A DNA stretch of 39,163 bases, taken from a virus. The notes below the pieces were generated by a model. That model was given only the letters and a program-made list of their open reading frames with translations. It had not been told where the DNA came from and did not search any database. Of the stretch, positions 23,916 to 32,076 are shown in pieces. Made by a program: the position numbers and the translations under genes. Location: the IMG/VR virus record IMGVR_UViG_3300037242_000101, positions 1 through 39,163 of that record; one strand, 5' to 3'. How positions within the stretch are numbered: position 1 is the stretch's first letter; every line of letters starts with the position of its first letter.

Positions 23916-25049
23916 CTAGACGAGCGTCTCGAAATAGGCCGCACCTGCGTTTTGATCGCGGTACTTGGAGCCTTTCCAGCGCTCTTTGGCTTGTGAAGCT
24001 GCAACCCTTTGCGGGTCGCGGACCGTGCGTGTCCCGGGGCTTGAAACCTGCGGGGCTGCTCGCACGCGTTTGACTGCCTCAGCTTTGCCTGCCTGGAGTT
24101 TCAGAAATTGACTCGCGTAATGCAGTACCTGCATGTAGCGGTGGTCAAAGACCTGATTTAACTCTGCTTCGGTAAATCCGAGCTGCCGACCGAATGTTTG
24201 CATGTCGGCAGTGTCTGCTTTGAATCGGTTCGGATCGCGCCACGCGGGCACGATATCGAGCATGCGCTCGCGCTCCTGCACAAGGGTGCGCGCTTGCTCC
24301 TGCTGGCGTTGTGCTTCCTGCTGCTGGCGCAGTTGACCCAGCTGTGCCAAATGGCCCTGCACCTGGGCCAGACGCTGCTGGAATTCCTGAGAGCGCACGG
24401 CCCAATCCAGGGGACTCGTAGCTTTCAACTGCTCCAGCCCCTGGAAGTCAGCGAAGAGTTGCTGCTGGGCGAGCTGGAACAAGCCCTGCGCCGCGGTGAG
24501 ATTCTGATTCCAGACCGTCTGCGCCTGAGTGGCCTGAGCTTCCCAGTCACGCTGCTTGTTGGCGAGCTCCTGGGAGCGACGGGTGTAGTTGCCCTCGCGC
24601 GAATACCCCTCCATCAGTTCCTTGAGCGCGATAGTCTCGCTCTTTCCATCGACCTTTACGGTGACGGGAAGGGTGAGGAAGGATTCGCGCTCGATCTTTG
24701 ACTGCGTGAGGTAGTCGTCAAGGCTTTGGTACTCAGGGCCATCGGCAATCCCCTCCGCATCAGCCTGCTCGACATCATTTGCCTGCTGCTGAGCATTGGG
24801 ATCAGCCTCTGAAGACCCTTCCGCGACCTTTGGATCAGGAACCGCCTTTAGGGCTGGTGCCTCCCCGCGAAGCGCTGCCTGGTTCGCGGTGTCCCGTGCG
24901 CGCCCCTCTTGGAGTTGCTGCGCTTCCTTTGGCTCTTGGGAATCAAATGCGCCAGCCTGCCACAGCCCCTCGAAGACTGCGGCGCCCTTGGCGTCATCCG
25001 AGCGGCCGGTGAAGTTAGAGACGCCTGTGGGGTTCGGTACGGCTGCCAT
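23916..25049 (-). CDS. Scaffolding protein, 377 aa
   Basis: The gene sits directly before the capsid gene, as scaffolds do. The N-terminal 110 residues are acidic and disordered (EADPNAQQQANDVEQADAEG). A conserved-looking block follows (LPVTVKVDGKSETIALKELM), then a long Gln/Glu-rich coiled coil (about residues 160-265). The end is basic and probably binds capsid subunits (AVKRVRAAPQVSSPG, RWKGSKYRDQNAG). This is the standard scaffold layout. Its start is preceded by a hairpin that may bring the ribosome site closer. Confidence 0.8.
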   Translation of the reverse strand: MAAVPNPTGVSNFTGRSDDAKGAAVFEGLWQAGAFDSQEPKEAQQLQEGRARDTANQAALRGEAPALKAVPDPKVAEGSSEADPNAQQQANDVEQADAEGIADGPEYQSLDDYLTQSKIERESFLTLPVTVKVDGKSETIALKELMEGYSREGNYTRRSQELANKQRDWEAQATQAQTVWNQNLTAAQGLFQLAQQQLFADFQGLEQLKATSPLDWAVRSQEFQQRLAQVQGHLAQLGQLRQQQEAQRQQEQARTLVQERERMLDIVPAWRDPNRFKADTADMQTFGRQLGFTEAELNQVFDHRYMQVLHYASQFLKLQAGKAEAVKRVRAAPQVSSPGTRTVRDPQRVAASQAKERWKGSKYRDQNAGAAYFETLV

Positions 25050-25052
25050 ATC

Positions 25053-25069
25053 GTTGCAGAATTTGCAAC
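25053..25069 (-). promoter_or_regulatory. Hairpin between ribosome site and scaffold start
   Basis: A perfect inverted repeat, GTTGCA and TGCAAC around a 5-base loop, lies 3 bases before the scaffold ATG (25049). The only Shine-Dalgarno-like GAGG is on the far side of this stem, too far away in linear sequence. Folding the hairpin would bring it near the start, as known for T4 gene 38. The stem is only 6 bp, so this is a possibility, not a certainty. Confidence 0.4.
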
Positions 25070-25103
25070 CTCATGACCCCAGCAGTGATGCATTTACGGC
25101 GTT

Positions 25104-25424
25104 TCATATCCTCTCGCGCCCAAAGAGGGAGAAAAGCCGAAGGCCCGAGGCACGCTTAGCCTCTGCTGCATCCTCTTCGGCCAGACGCTGTGCTCCAAGG
25201 CGTCCGGTGAGGAGGATCTGCTCGAAGTACTCAAAGAACATATCCGCGACTTGCTCAAGCCGCACGAGATCCATTGAGGCTTGAGGATCGGTGGAAGTCT
25301 TCAGCTTCTGCCGCGCAGCCCGAAGGTTTGAGTAAATCTCCTCCTTGGCCTTCACGAACAGAGGCTGATCCAAAATGTGACGCGCATCGCCTGCAAATCG
25401 GACTTCCTCTTGCGGTGTAGGCAT
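25104..25424 (-). CDS. Conserved small head-region protein, 106 aa
   Basis: ATG 25424 is chosen over the TTG two codons upstream because AGGAG sits 9 bases before it. The protein is helical and charged (FVKAKEEIYSNLRAARQKLKTS, RLEQVADMFFEYFEQILLTG). It lies between an exported fibre-like gene and the scaffold. It may be an assembly helper; I recognise no domain. Confidence 0.65.
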   Translation of the reverse strand: MPTPQEEVRFAGDARHILDQPLFVKAKEEIYSNLRAARQKLKTSTDPQASMDLVRLEQVADMFFEYFEQILLTGRLGAQRLAEEDAAEAKRASGLRLFSLFGRERI

Positions 25425-25445
25425 GCTCAAGTACTCCTGCGCTGA

Positions 25446-26378
25446 TTAGTTCGCAAAGCAACCTAGCTGGATGATCTCGCTCGCGGTCCAAGCAAGAGGG
25501 GTGCCAGCGGTGCGGCTGTAGTTCGTCACCGTGATCGTGGTGGTTGAGCCTGCCGTCACTTCAGTCTGCCCGGTGGGCGTCGTGCCGGTGTCAGAAGCAA
25601 AGCAGGACCATGCATCTACAGCGGCAGGAAGCCCAACCACCCCGCTCGAAGCAGTACCGCCCGTGCCGACGTTGATTGAAAACGACGCGGTGCTTGCGCC
25701 GTGCGAGATGCTCGGGCTCGTCCCGAAGCCGCTTGAAACCGTTGGAGCGGTGGTCGAGATTGTAAGATTGGCACCGCCGAGGTCGATATTTCCGGACAAA
25801 AGCTGCGTGGTGTCAGCAGTCCCGCCAAGAGTAATTAAGCCGTTAGCGGTGCCGGTATTGATGCTGACTGTCGCGCCGTTGTTGCTCGCGTTTATATTCA
25901 CCGAACCGTTAACGGTGACGAGTCCCGTAGTGATTAGCGTCGTGAACTTGCCGCTGGCAGGAGTCGTGGCCCCGATCGCTGGCGGCGTCGCATAGTTCTG
26001 AGTGGCAAAGGTGCCAAAGGCGCTGCCATTGGTGTCGTTGCAAGTTACAGCCAGCGTGCCACTGGTAGTGCAATCGCCGCTTAAATTACCGCCGGTAATT
26101 GATAAAGCGCCCGAAAAAGTTGCCAAGTTTCCGCTAGCCGGTGACCCGGTGGTAGTAACCGTCCCTGACCCTCCACTAGAAACCGCCACCCATGCACTCC
26201 CATTGTCGTAAAGCAGTCCCATGTTTGTGGTGAAGGCATAGGTATTATTGGGCACCGATGTTGCGAGTGGCAGCGAGGCCGATGGAATCGGGCCGCCAAA
26301 TACCCCATACGGGCCCATCGCTGTGGCAGCGAATGCCAATGAGGGGAGAAGCAACAACAACCATAGATAGCGTTTCAT
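25446..26378 (-). CDS. Exported fibre-like protein, paralogue 2, 310 aa
   Basis: ATG 26378 is coupled to the portal stop (ATGA). The signal peptide is MKRYLWLLLLLPSLAFAATA. Then come GPYGVFGGPIPSASLP and NTYAFTTNMGLLYDNGSAW, which align closely with the gene starting at 12973. Fibre-type repeats follow (IGATTPASGKFTTLITTG, SINTGTANGLITLGG). It has four mature Cys as two close pairs (GDCTTSGTLAVTC and SCFAS with LGCFA), suitable for disulfides after export. It is sandwiched between portal and scaffold genes, an odd place for a fibre. Confidence 0.75.
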   Translation of the reverse strand: MKRYLWLLLLLPSLAFAATAMGPYGVFGGPIPSASLPLATSVPNNTYAFTTNMGLLYDNGSAWVAVSSGGSGTVTTTGSPASGNLATFSGALSITGGNLSGDCTTSGTLAVTCNDTNGSAFGTFATQNYATPPAIGATTPASGKFTTLITTGLVTVNGSVNINASNNGATVSINTGTANGLITLGGTADTTQLLSGNIDLGGANLTISTTAPTVSSGFGTSPSISHGASTASFSINVGTGGTASSGVVGLPAAVDAWSCFASDTGTTPTGQTEVTAGSTTTITVTNYSRTAGTPLAWTASEIIQLGCFAN

Positions 26379-28600
26379 TGGATCTGTCCTGCTGCGTTGG
26401 TCACGTCGGGTCCAAGTTCCTGTGCCTGTGCTTTCTCGGCCGCCAGCACTGAGGCGATGGCCGGAATGAGTTTCAAGAGAATCTGCAGATGATTCGTATC
26501 GAGGTTAACTTCCCGCTCCTTGTGCTGCTGAAATGCCTCGTGAGTGATGTTCTGTTCCTGATTCCTGTTGTCGGCAGCGATCTGAGTCTTCTGCTGCAGA
26601 ATCTTGCCCATGAGTTCCATGGTGCGGCGCTGATCCTCGCTTTGCTCATGCGACTGCTGGGCCTTGGCGCGAATCTGCGCGGCCTGCACCTGCGGGGCCG
26701 GCGGATGGGGCTGGTTCTGCATCTGCTGCATGTGCTGAGCATATTCAGCAGATGCCGGGTCCATCGCATAACGTTCAGGGTTGGGAAAGCCCAACGCCTC
26801 GCACATCGCCTTGAAGGTCTCGTAAGCCTGTTTCGGGCCTACGAGTCCCAACTGCCCGACCGTGGCCTGAGCCTGCCCCAGCTGCATGATATTGGCGCGT
26901 AGCTGTTCCTGATTCCCGCTGCCAAGACCCACATTCGGGGTTACCTTGGTACGTCTGCGCCATTGGGTGGGATCAACCTTCATCCATTTGCCGGCGATCT
27001 CAAACTCAAGTTCCCCCTCCTCGCGACGCATGAGCTCAGAGTGGATCTTGAGGAAGATCCCCTTCACCCCTTCTGCGAGGAGTCTGGCGATCAGGTCCAG
27101 AATGAGGGATGCCGCCGACATGGCAGCCAATTGCCCGCCTTTGGTGACGTTCTGCAGCTCGTCCGCATCCAGTCCCATCGTGCCCTTGCCGATACCCGTT
27201 CTCTGGGTGCGCAGAGACTCCATGTACTGAAGGGCTGGGAGTACCTGTTCTGTGAGATTCGAGGGATGGACAATGGCCGAGATCCAGTTCGCCGGTGGTC
27301 CGTTGCCGCGCACCACTCCGCCCGGGCGCGAAGACAGAAGATCATCGAAATTGCAGTTGCGCCAATCGACAGCAACCCGCTGGTTGTTCGATATTTTGAG
27401 ATTATCGAGCCCTGATCGCAGCAAATCCGTCTCGATAATCTGCAGGTCCATCACGAGATCGTAGATGGAGATACCCGTGTGCCGATGCGGCATGCGCATG
27501 GCTTCGGATGAGACAAAGGGCGTCTCCTCAATCACCTCGTTTTCCGCAATCTTGTTACCGAGCACGATGACGCGACGAAGCTCGGCTATATCATCCCCAT
27601 CGAAATCCACCTTGATGATGACCTTGAGCTTCTCGATCTCTTGCATCGAGAAATCTGACGGATTCTCTATCGAGAGCTGATCCACCACCGCCATACGCGC
27701 CAGTGCATCGATCTCAAGCCAGTTAGGCCGTCCCGCAGGGGCTTCCAAAACGATGTCTTTGTCATAACCGGCGGTAATGAGGTCTGAGCGAGCCTCTGCG
27801 CACTCGTGCGCTGCAAAGACAACTCCCTCCAGTCCCTGACGGGCTCGTGGGGAAATCCGCATTTCCTCGGGGGGTAAGGGTTCCACACAGACATTCTCCT
27901 CAGTCCCGGTGCGACGGATCTTGATATCCCATACAGGAACTTGGGTGACTCCCATGCTGCCGTCAGGCATCTGCATCGGCATATCTTGGGTGTGCTCGTC
28001 GCGCTCGAGCACATCGACCTTGACGCCGCCCTTCTCCTCGAGGATGGGAGCGAGTTCGAGCTCCTGAAGACCGGTATAGCGCTCTTCGCGCACGAAGTGC
28101 TCTTCCTTGGTGTAAACCTCGGCGTACCCGTTTCGAAGCAATAACGCATCCCAGAAGAAGTCGTGCAGGATCAAAAGTCCATTGTTCTGCTGCATGAAGA
28201 TGTGGTTAACCACCATGGTTTCCACTTCCGCCTGCTCGGTGTCGTTCGCGTTCTCCGCGTCGAATTTGCAGACCGATTTGGCAGCAGAGAACATTCTCAT
28301 CAGCTGCGGCATGATCCAGGACATGGTGTCGCGCACGATGGGGAGTACCACCTGAGCGCGGTTCTCGATCTCATTCCCTAATGGACGGGCGAAAAAGGCA
28401 TTCAGGGCGTTGTAGCGGTCTACCTCAAGGGTCGTGAGGACATCCTTGGACGGGTAGATGGTAGTGGAGATCGTCGCGCCTGCGGCCACCTGGGAGCCCA
28501 GAGAGGCCTTCATGTACATGCTGATGAGCGACAGGAGATCCCCATCAGACATCTTCTGCCCGCGGTTGCGCTGGATGGAGTCTCCCGGGCCGCTATCCAT
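26375..28600 (-). CDS. Portal protein, P22-like, 741 aa
   Basis: I start at ATG 28600, just after the stop of the small gene before it; a frame extension by 12 codons would overlap that gene. Portal-type features include WIMPQLMRMFSAAKSVCKF, NNGLLILHDFFWDALLLRNG, YAEVYTKEEHFV, MDLQIIETDLLRSGLDNL and RTGIGKGTMGLDADELQ. The C-terminal 130 residues are a Gln/His-rich coiled coil (IRAKAQQSHEQSEDQRRTME), like the barrel of P22-family portals. The dodecamer forms the packaging and ejection channel. Confidence 0.85.
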   Translation of the reverse strand: MDSGPGDSIQRNRGQKMSDGDLLSLISMYMKASLGSQVAAGATISTTIYPSKDVLTTLEVDRYNALNAFFARPLGNEIENRAQVVLPIVRDTMSWIMPQLMRMFSAAKSVCKFDAENANDTEQAEVETMVVNHIFMQQNNGLLILHDFFWDALLLRNGYAEVYTKEEHFVREERYTGLQELELAPILEEKGGVKVDVLERDEHTQDMPMQMPDGSMGVTQVPVWDIKIRRTGTEENVCVEPLPPEEMRISPRARQGLEGVVFAAHECAEARSDLITAGYDKDIVLEAPAGRPNWLEIDALARMAVVDQLSIENPSDFSMQEIEKLKVIIKVDFDGDDIAELRRVIVLGNKIAENEVIEETPFVSSEAMRMPHRHTGISIYDLVMDLQIIETDLLRSGLDNLKISNNQRVAVDWRNCNFDDLLSSRPGGVVRGNGPPANWISAIVHPSNLTEQVLPALQYMESLRTQRTGIGKGTMGLDADELQNVTKGGQLAAMSAASLILDLIARLLAEGVKGIFLKIHSELMRREEGELEFEIAGKWMKVDPTQWRRRTKVTPNVGLGSGNQEQLRANIMQLGQAQATVGQLGLVGPKQAYETFKAMCEALGFPNPERYAMDPASAEYAQHMQQMQNQPHPPAPQVQAAQIRAKAQQSHEQSEDQRRTMELMGKILQQKTQIAADNRNQEQNITHEAFQQHKEREVNLDTNHLQILLKLIPAIASVLAAEKAQAQELGPDVTNAAGQIQ

Positions 28601-28607
28601 GGACTCG

Positions 28608-28790
28608 TTAGCCAAAGAGCTTCTCCGCGAGCGCAATCAGCTCATTCCATTCCCCATCAAGCTGAATACGGCAGTCATCGCGCAGCCCGAAGCGCTGCTC
28701 ACGATGTAGGAGCTTGATCAGTGCCGTACGGAAGGCGAGCCGCTCAGCCTGGCGCGCGGCGCCCTTCTGGGGCTTTGCTGGCTGGGGCAT
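28608..28790 (-). CDS. Small basic protein before the portal gene, 60 aa
   Basis: ATG 28790 to TAA 28608, eight bases before the portal start. It overlaps the coiled-coil gene upstream by 47 bases in another frame. The product has a basic N-terminus (QPAKPQKGAARQAERLAF) and a helical acidic end (GEWNELIALAEKLFG). The ribosome site is weak, so translation is probably by coupling. Function unknown. Confidence 0.5.
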   Translation of the reverse strand: MPQPAKPQKGAARQAERLAFRTALIKLLHREQRFGLRDDCRIQLDGEWNELIALAEKLFG

Positions 28791-28914
28791 TGAGACTCAG
28801 TGTCCTGCGTTCTTCAAGGATTTTCAGGCGCTCAAGAAGCTGATCGAGTTTCAGCTCAAGATTGGCGACGCGCACGTTGAGCGTCTTTATCTGTTGATCA
28901 GACCAGATGCTCAC
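28744..28914 (-). CDS. Coiled-coil mini-protein, 56 aa
   Basis: GTG 28914 has AGGAG eight bases upstream, a better start signal than many neighbours. The product is one clean heptad coil: IKTLNVRVANLELKLDQL, then LERLKILEERRTL, and a disordered Ala/Pro/Arg tail. It overlaps the start of the following small gene by 47 bases. A trimer-forming or adaptor role is possible. Confidence 0.6.
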   Translation of the reverse strand: MSIWSDQQIKTLNVRVANLELKLDQLLERLKILEERRTLSLNAPASKAPEGRRAPG

Positions 28915-28925
28915 GTGCAGGGCTC

Positions 28926-29207
28926 CTACTTGGCTTGGGGAACTGTTCCACGTGGAACAATTGGTGCCACTGGCACTGACTTGTCCGATTCATCCGTGGC
29001 CGAGCGCAATACGCTCTTCGCGTCAGGCGTGCGCTGCATCATCGTCCCATCAGGAGGTTGTGGGACCTGTACCCAGCCATTGCGAAGGGCAAGGGCTACA
29101 TCAGCAGGCTCTACGTCCACACACCCCGGTCCGATGACGTAAGAGATGCCTTCATACCCCGTGAAATTCGTGCCACTTTGGGTAGGGAACATCAGCATCA
29201 TGCTCAT
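28926..29207 (-). CDS. Late accessory protein, duplicate copy B, 93 aa
   Basis: ATG 29207 overlaps the stop of its neighbour (ATGA). It shares VIGPGxVDV and ALRNGWVQVPQPPDG with the next gene upstream, so the two arose by duplication. It has a Met-rich start (MSMMLMFPT) and a Pro/Val-rich end (VPVAPIVPRGTVPQAK). It lacks the coiled-coil C-terminus of copy A. Function unknown. Confidence 0.65.
   Translation of the reverse strand: MSMMLMFPTQSGTNFTGYEGISYVIGPGCVDVEPADVALALRNGWVQVPQPPDGTMMQRTPDAKSVLRSATDESDKSVPVAPIVPRGTVPQAK
29056..29084. repeat. 29-bp direct repeat, copy 1
   Basis: This stretch, containing gggacctgtacccagccatt, is identical to 29376-29404 at 320-bp spacing and in the same orientation. 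It encodes the conserved RNGWVQVPQPP core of the duplicated gene pair, so it marks a gene duplication. The coding constraint explains the protein match; identity at every base suggests a fairly recent duplication or gene conversion. Confidence 0.85.
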
Positions 29208-29518
29208 TGGGTCTTTGCCTCGACATCAGCTTGAAGAAGGTGGGCAAGTTCATCCTGAGCGGCCTTCATTTGCACTTCCAGGGCTTCGATCTGGGTCGTC
29301 AGTTCACCTTCGCGCCAGGCCCTCTTGAGCGCTTCCTGAACCGCGTTTCGTCTGACTGGAATCCTGCCATCCGGGGGTTGTGGGACCTGTACCCAGCCAT
29401 TGCGTAAGGCCAGCTGCACATCGAACCCTATGACATCCACCGCCCCCGGTCCAATGAGGTAATTGTCCCGGTTCTTGCCGAGAAAGTTACTTGCAGCCGG
29501 TCCACAATGCATCAGCAT
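29204..29518 (-). CDS. Late accessory protein, duplicate copy A, 104 aa
   Basis: I start at ATG 29518, right after the stop of the exported gene at 29523; an open frame running further upstream lies over that gene and is rejected. The N-terminal half (NYLIGPGAVDVIGFDVQLAL, RNGWVQVPQPPDG) pairs with copy B. The C-terminal half is a coiled coil (GELTTQIEALEVQMKAAQDE). Copies A and B share a 29-base identical stretch. The conserved core probably binds a common partner. Confidence 0.65.
   Translation of the reverse strand: MLMHCGPAASNFLGKNRDNYLIGPGAVDVIGFDVQLALRNGWVQVPQPPDGRIPVRRNAVQEALKRAWREGELTTQIEALEVQMKAAQDELAHLLQADVEAKTQ
29376..29404. repeat. 29-bp direct repeat, copy 2
   Basis: Second copy of the repeat at 29056-29084, inside the upstream member of the duplicated gene pair (ending at 29204). 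Identity ends abruptly on both sides, where the two genes have diverged. Confidence 0.85.
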
Positions 29519-29522
29519 GGGC

Positions 29523-30209
29523 TCAGTAAGGGGTAGCCATGAACTGGATGATATCCCCTGAAGTCGTGGTCGCCGATACCGTGCAGCTATAAGTCGTCTG
29601 AGCGGTTTCCGTGAATACCACAGGATGCGTGACATCCTCTGCCACACACATCCAGCCATTCGCCGCCGGGGGTAGCTGAATGACCGGAACACAGCTCGTG
29701 GCAGTCGTTGCGAACTGCCCTCCCAAGGCAGAGCCTTTCGTGGCACTCACCGTGGTACAGCCGGATGAAATGTTGAGCGCGGCCCCGGTGGATTGCTGAG
29801 TAGCCGTCCAAATCGTGCCGTTCGACCACACTTCACCCAGATCGGACGTATATCCGTAGGTCGGAGCCCCGGGAGGCGCGGTATACCCGTCAATGGTCGC
29901 CGTAACAGTGGGACTGCCAACGAGGCTTCCAGTCCATGTTGCCGTGGTGGCATTGTTCGTCAGGGTGACGGTGCGGCTCTCCCAGTCGCTGAAAACCACC
30001 AGATAGGACCCGGTAGTACCGGTCCAATTGCTCGCGATCGCCGTGGATGCACCGCTAGGTGCCACATTGAAGGTGAGCGGGATGTTCCCCGGAAGTTGCG
30101 CGAAGGTCCCAGCCCCTCCGAAGATGCCGTAAGGCGCCTGGCCGGCTGCATACGCGAGTACCGGGAGTGCGATCGCAACGAGTGCGATCAGTTTACGAGT
30201 TATGCCCAT
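29523..30209 (-). CDS. Exported fibre-like protein, paralogue 3, 228 aa
   Basis: Signal peptide [21 protein letters not shown], then [18 protein letters not shown], matching the PYGxFGG module of the genes starting at 12973 and 26378. A second shared piece occurs later and out of the usual place: [18 protein letters not shown]. Between them is an Ig-like stretch ([19 protein letters not shown]). Four mature Cys sit in the C-terminal domain (SGCTT, TSCVP, WMCVA, YSCTV). It lacks the long fibre repeats, so it is a short version. The start overlaps the previous gene by 10 bases. Confidence 0.7.
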   Translation of the reverse strand: MGITRKLIALVAIALPVLAYAAGQAPYGIFGGAGTFAQLPGNIPLTFNVAPSGASTAIASNWTGTTGSYLVVFSDWESRTVTLTNNATTATWTGSLVGSPTVTATIDGYTAPPGAPTYGYTSDLGEVWSNGTIWTATQQSTGAALNISSGCTTVSATKGSALGGQFATTATSCVPVIQLPPAANGWMCVAEDVTHPVVFTETAQTTYSCTVSATTTSGDIIQFMATPY

Positions 30210-30376
30210 CGCTGCGATTTCCTCTCAGGTTTCTTGCGTGCTGGGAGCTTTTTAGGCCCCCGTTCAATGTCTGCCTTGGCGAACTGTTTACCGACCTTCT
30301 CGGGGATGCCCAACGTCGAATGCCCGGAGGCTGCGCTGAACATCGCCTTCTGCTGAGCTCGAGAGACTGATGGCAT
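30200..30376 (-). CDS. Small basic phage protein, 58 aa
   Basis: ATG 30376 is coupled to the preceding stop (TGATG). [20 protein letters not shown] followed by [14 protein letters not shown] is a pattern I know from many very small phage proteins near portal genes; the rest is Lys/Arg/Pro-rich. Too short for the usual cut-offs but well supported by coupling and pattern. Role unknown; nucleic-acid contact is plausible from charge. Confidence 0.7.
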   Translation of the reverse strand: MPSVSRAQQKAMFSAASGHSTLGIPEKVGKQFAKADIERGPKKLPARKKPERKSQRWA

Positions 30377-30789
30377 CAGTCACTGCCGAGCCGTTCAAAC
30401 CATTCAGACGAGGGGGATTCGGTCATCCCAGTGGGCTTTCCCTTGTACGAATCTCCCTTCCCATGGCGTCCAGAACCCCCCCTGCCAGCAGTGCCTAGAT
30501 GCGTCTGAGGCGTCCCACGAACGCCTTTACCGCCCTTACCCACCCCCGGTGGAGGGGAACCCTTGGAGTTTCCTTCGGCTCCGACTCGTTTGCGCGAATC
30601 TCCGGGCGGGATGCTGCCCGTCTGCTTACCATTTCGCCGCGCATGCGAGTCCTCATAGCCGTTTGAGTCCTTGTAGCCCGATTCGATCTTCTGCGGGACG
30701 TGGGCCCCCGCATTAAGTGCTGAGCGCTCCTTGGGGATACCCATGAGGCCATGGCGCGGATGATTGGGCATGATGCGACGCAGCCTCAC
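30376..30789 (-). CDS. Gly-rich basic protein, duplicate pair member 1, 137 aa
   Basis: GTG 30789 is the longest start; ATG 30771 ([17 protein letters not shown]) is a likely alternative. The body is disordered and rich in Gly, Lys, Ser and Pro ([20 protein letters not shown]). The C-terminus [16 protein letters not shown] and [10 protein letters not shown] aligns with GRGGSGRIGKGDDFKG and SAFEALG of the gene ending at 30866. It is probably a DNA- or capsid-lining protein by composition. Confidence 0.55.
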   Translation of the reverse strand: MRLRRIMPNHPRHGLMGIPKERSALNAGAHVPQKIESGYKDSNGYEDSHARRNGKQTGSIPPGDSRKRVGAEGNSKGSPPPGVGKGGKGVRGTPQTHLGTAGRGGSGRHGKGDSYKGKPTGMTESPSSEWFERLGSD

Positions 30790-30865
30790 AGCGACTCGAA
30801 ATCATCAGGGGGAGAGTCGGGCGCCAAGCCGAGCGGTACAGCGACGATGAGGCTTAAGCGCAGCA

Positions 30866-31186
30866 TCACTCGTCGTCTGTAGAGGTTCCCAATGCCTCAA
30901 AGGCCGAATGGCTTTGCGGATGCTCTACGTCCTCGGAATGACCCTTGAAATCATCTCCCTTGCCGATACGCCCGCTGCCCCCGCGCCCACTCTCAGCCGA
31001 GTGAGCCGCGAGCGAATGACCCGAGGGCTTCGAGGAATGCTCGTTACGCATGTATGGGGTAGGACCCCGACCGTGCGTGCCTTCTGAGAATCCGCCCTCC
31101 GCGCGCTCAGCCTTGCCGCCACGCTTAACGCTCTCAGAGCGCGCATGCTCTTCGGGGGATTCTTTCCTGTCGCCGTGCATTGCCAT
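30866..31186 (-). CDS. Gly/Ser-rich protein, duplicate pair member 2, 106 aa
   Basis: ATG 31186 has AAGGA seven bases upstream, so I reject the longer frame reading into the next gene. It is highly charged (HGDRKESPEEHARSESVKRG), with a Gly-rich middle and the shared C-terminal block GRGGSGRIGKGDDFKG. The 76-base gap between the two members carries no gene. Function unknown. Confidence 0.6.
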   Translation of the reverse strand: MAMHGDRKESPEEHARSESVKRGGKAERAEGGFSEGTHGRGPTPYMRNEHSSKPSGHSLAAHSAESGRGGSGRIGKGDDFKGHSEDVEHPQSHSAFEALGTSTDDE

Positions 31187-31196
31187 GTGAATGTCC

Positions 31197-31835
31197 TTAC
31201 GCTGCAATCGTGAGAGAAGTGATGATGGAAGCTGACTGAGAACTCGCATCCTTCACCCCGAACGTGAGGGGGGCTGCTGCTACAGCGACCGTGGGAGTGC
31301 CAGTAATCGCCCCGGTCGCAGCGTTCAGTGAGAGTCCGGCGGGCAACGTGCCAGCGCTAACCGCCCAGCTGTACGGAAGAGTTCCGCGCGTCGCCGCCAA
31401 TGATGCGACGTATGCGACGCCAACCTTGCCCGCTGGAAGCGAAACTCCAGCCGCCGGGGAGCTGACCGCCAGACTCGCACTGTCACCCTTGGCGATCCCG
31501 AGCAGTTCCTCAATCTGGCGCTCGATAAGATCAAGCCGCCCGGCGTACTTGTGCTCGAAAGCGACCTGGTTTGTGACCTCAGCCGCGAGCGTCGCTGTCA
31601 TCGCTAGGGGACCGACCTTCTGCGAGGGAGAGACCTTCCACGACAGGCCGCTGCCAGGGCCGACCACCGTATCCGGTGCTACGCCATCCCCACTGATAAC
31701 CGCTCCCTGCACAATCTGCCCAACAGACGGCGCACCCTTAAGCGTGAGCACATTGTCCACGATTGAGCCCACGAACTGTGCGGCAGTGGGATCAGCCACG
31801 GGAGGTTGGGGAGCGAACGGGTTCTTCAGATCCAT
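31197..31835 (-). CDS. Ig-like (He_PIG-type) virion protein, 212 aa
   Basis: AGGAG lies ten bases before ATG 31835; 64 further in-frame codons upstream cover another gene and are rejected. The C-terminal 80 residues have the putative-Ig pattern LPYSWAVSAGTLPAGLSLN followed by ATGAITGTPT. Before that is a helical link (HKYAGRLDLIERQIEELLGI) and an N-terminal beta region (GDGVAPDTVVGPGSGLSW). Such Ig modules decorate capsids or tails and bind sugars weakly. No signal peptide. Confidence 0.65.
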   Translation of the reverse strand: MDLKNPFAPQPPVADPTAAQFVGSIVDNVLTLKGAPSVGQIVQGAVISGDGVAPDTVVGPGSGLSWKVSPSQKVGPLAMTATLAAEVTNQVAFEHKYAGRLDLIERQIEELLGIAKGDSASLAVSSPAAGVSLPAGKVGVAYVASLAATRGTLPYSWAVSAGTLPAGLSLNAATGAITGTPTVAVAAAPLTFGVKDASSQSASIITSLTIAA

Positions 31836-31851
31836 GGTGAAAGCTCTCCTG

Positions 31852-32070
31852 CTACGCCCAACCGCCAGCTTTGCGGCCGATGCTTGGATACTTGCGATGA
31901 ACTGCGGCCCGTACCTTACCCTCGACTGCCTTGCCCGATGCGCGCGCCAGAGCATTTCTCGCATGACTGGGGTCGTTGATCGGATAGGACCCAGAAGCCG
32001 GTGCCTTCGCTGGAACTGCGAAATCACCCTTTGGGAGGGACTTGCGATGAGCTGCGGTCAAACGTGCCAT
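31852..32070 (-). CDS. DUF6582-like small phage protein, 72 aa
   Basis: The pattern LPKGDFAVP, then YPINDPSHARNALARASG and KVRAAVHRKYPSIGRKAG matches a short protein family found in many phages. The KVRAAVxRKYP end is basic. The family has no proven role, though copies often sit near structural genes. Start at ATG 32070; a second frame over this region is an artefact. Confidence 0.75.
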   Translation of the reverse strand: MARLTAAHRKSLPKGDFAVPAKAPASGSYPINDPSHARNALARASGKAVEGKVRAAVHRKYPSIGRKAGGWA

Positions 32071-32076
32071 TGCGGG

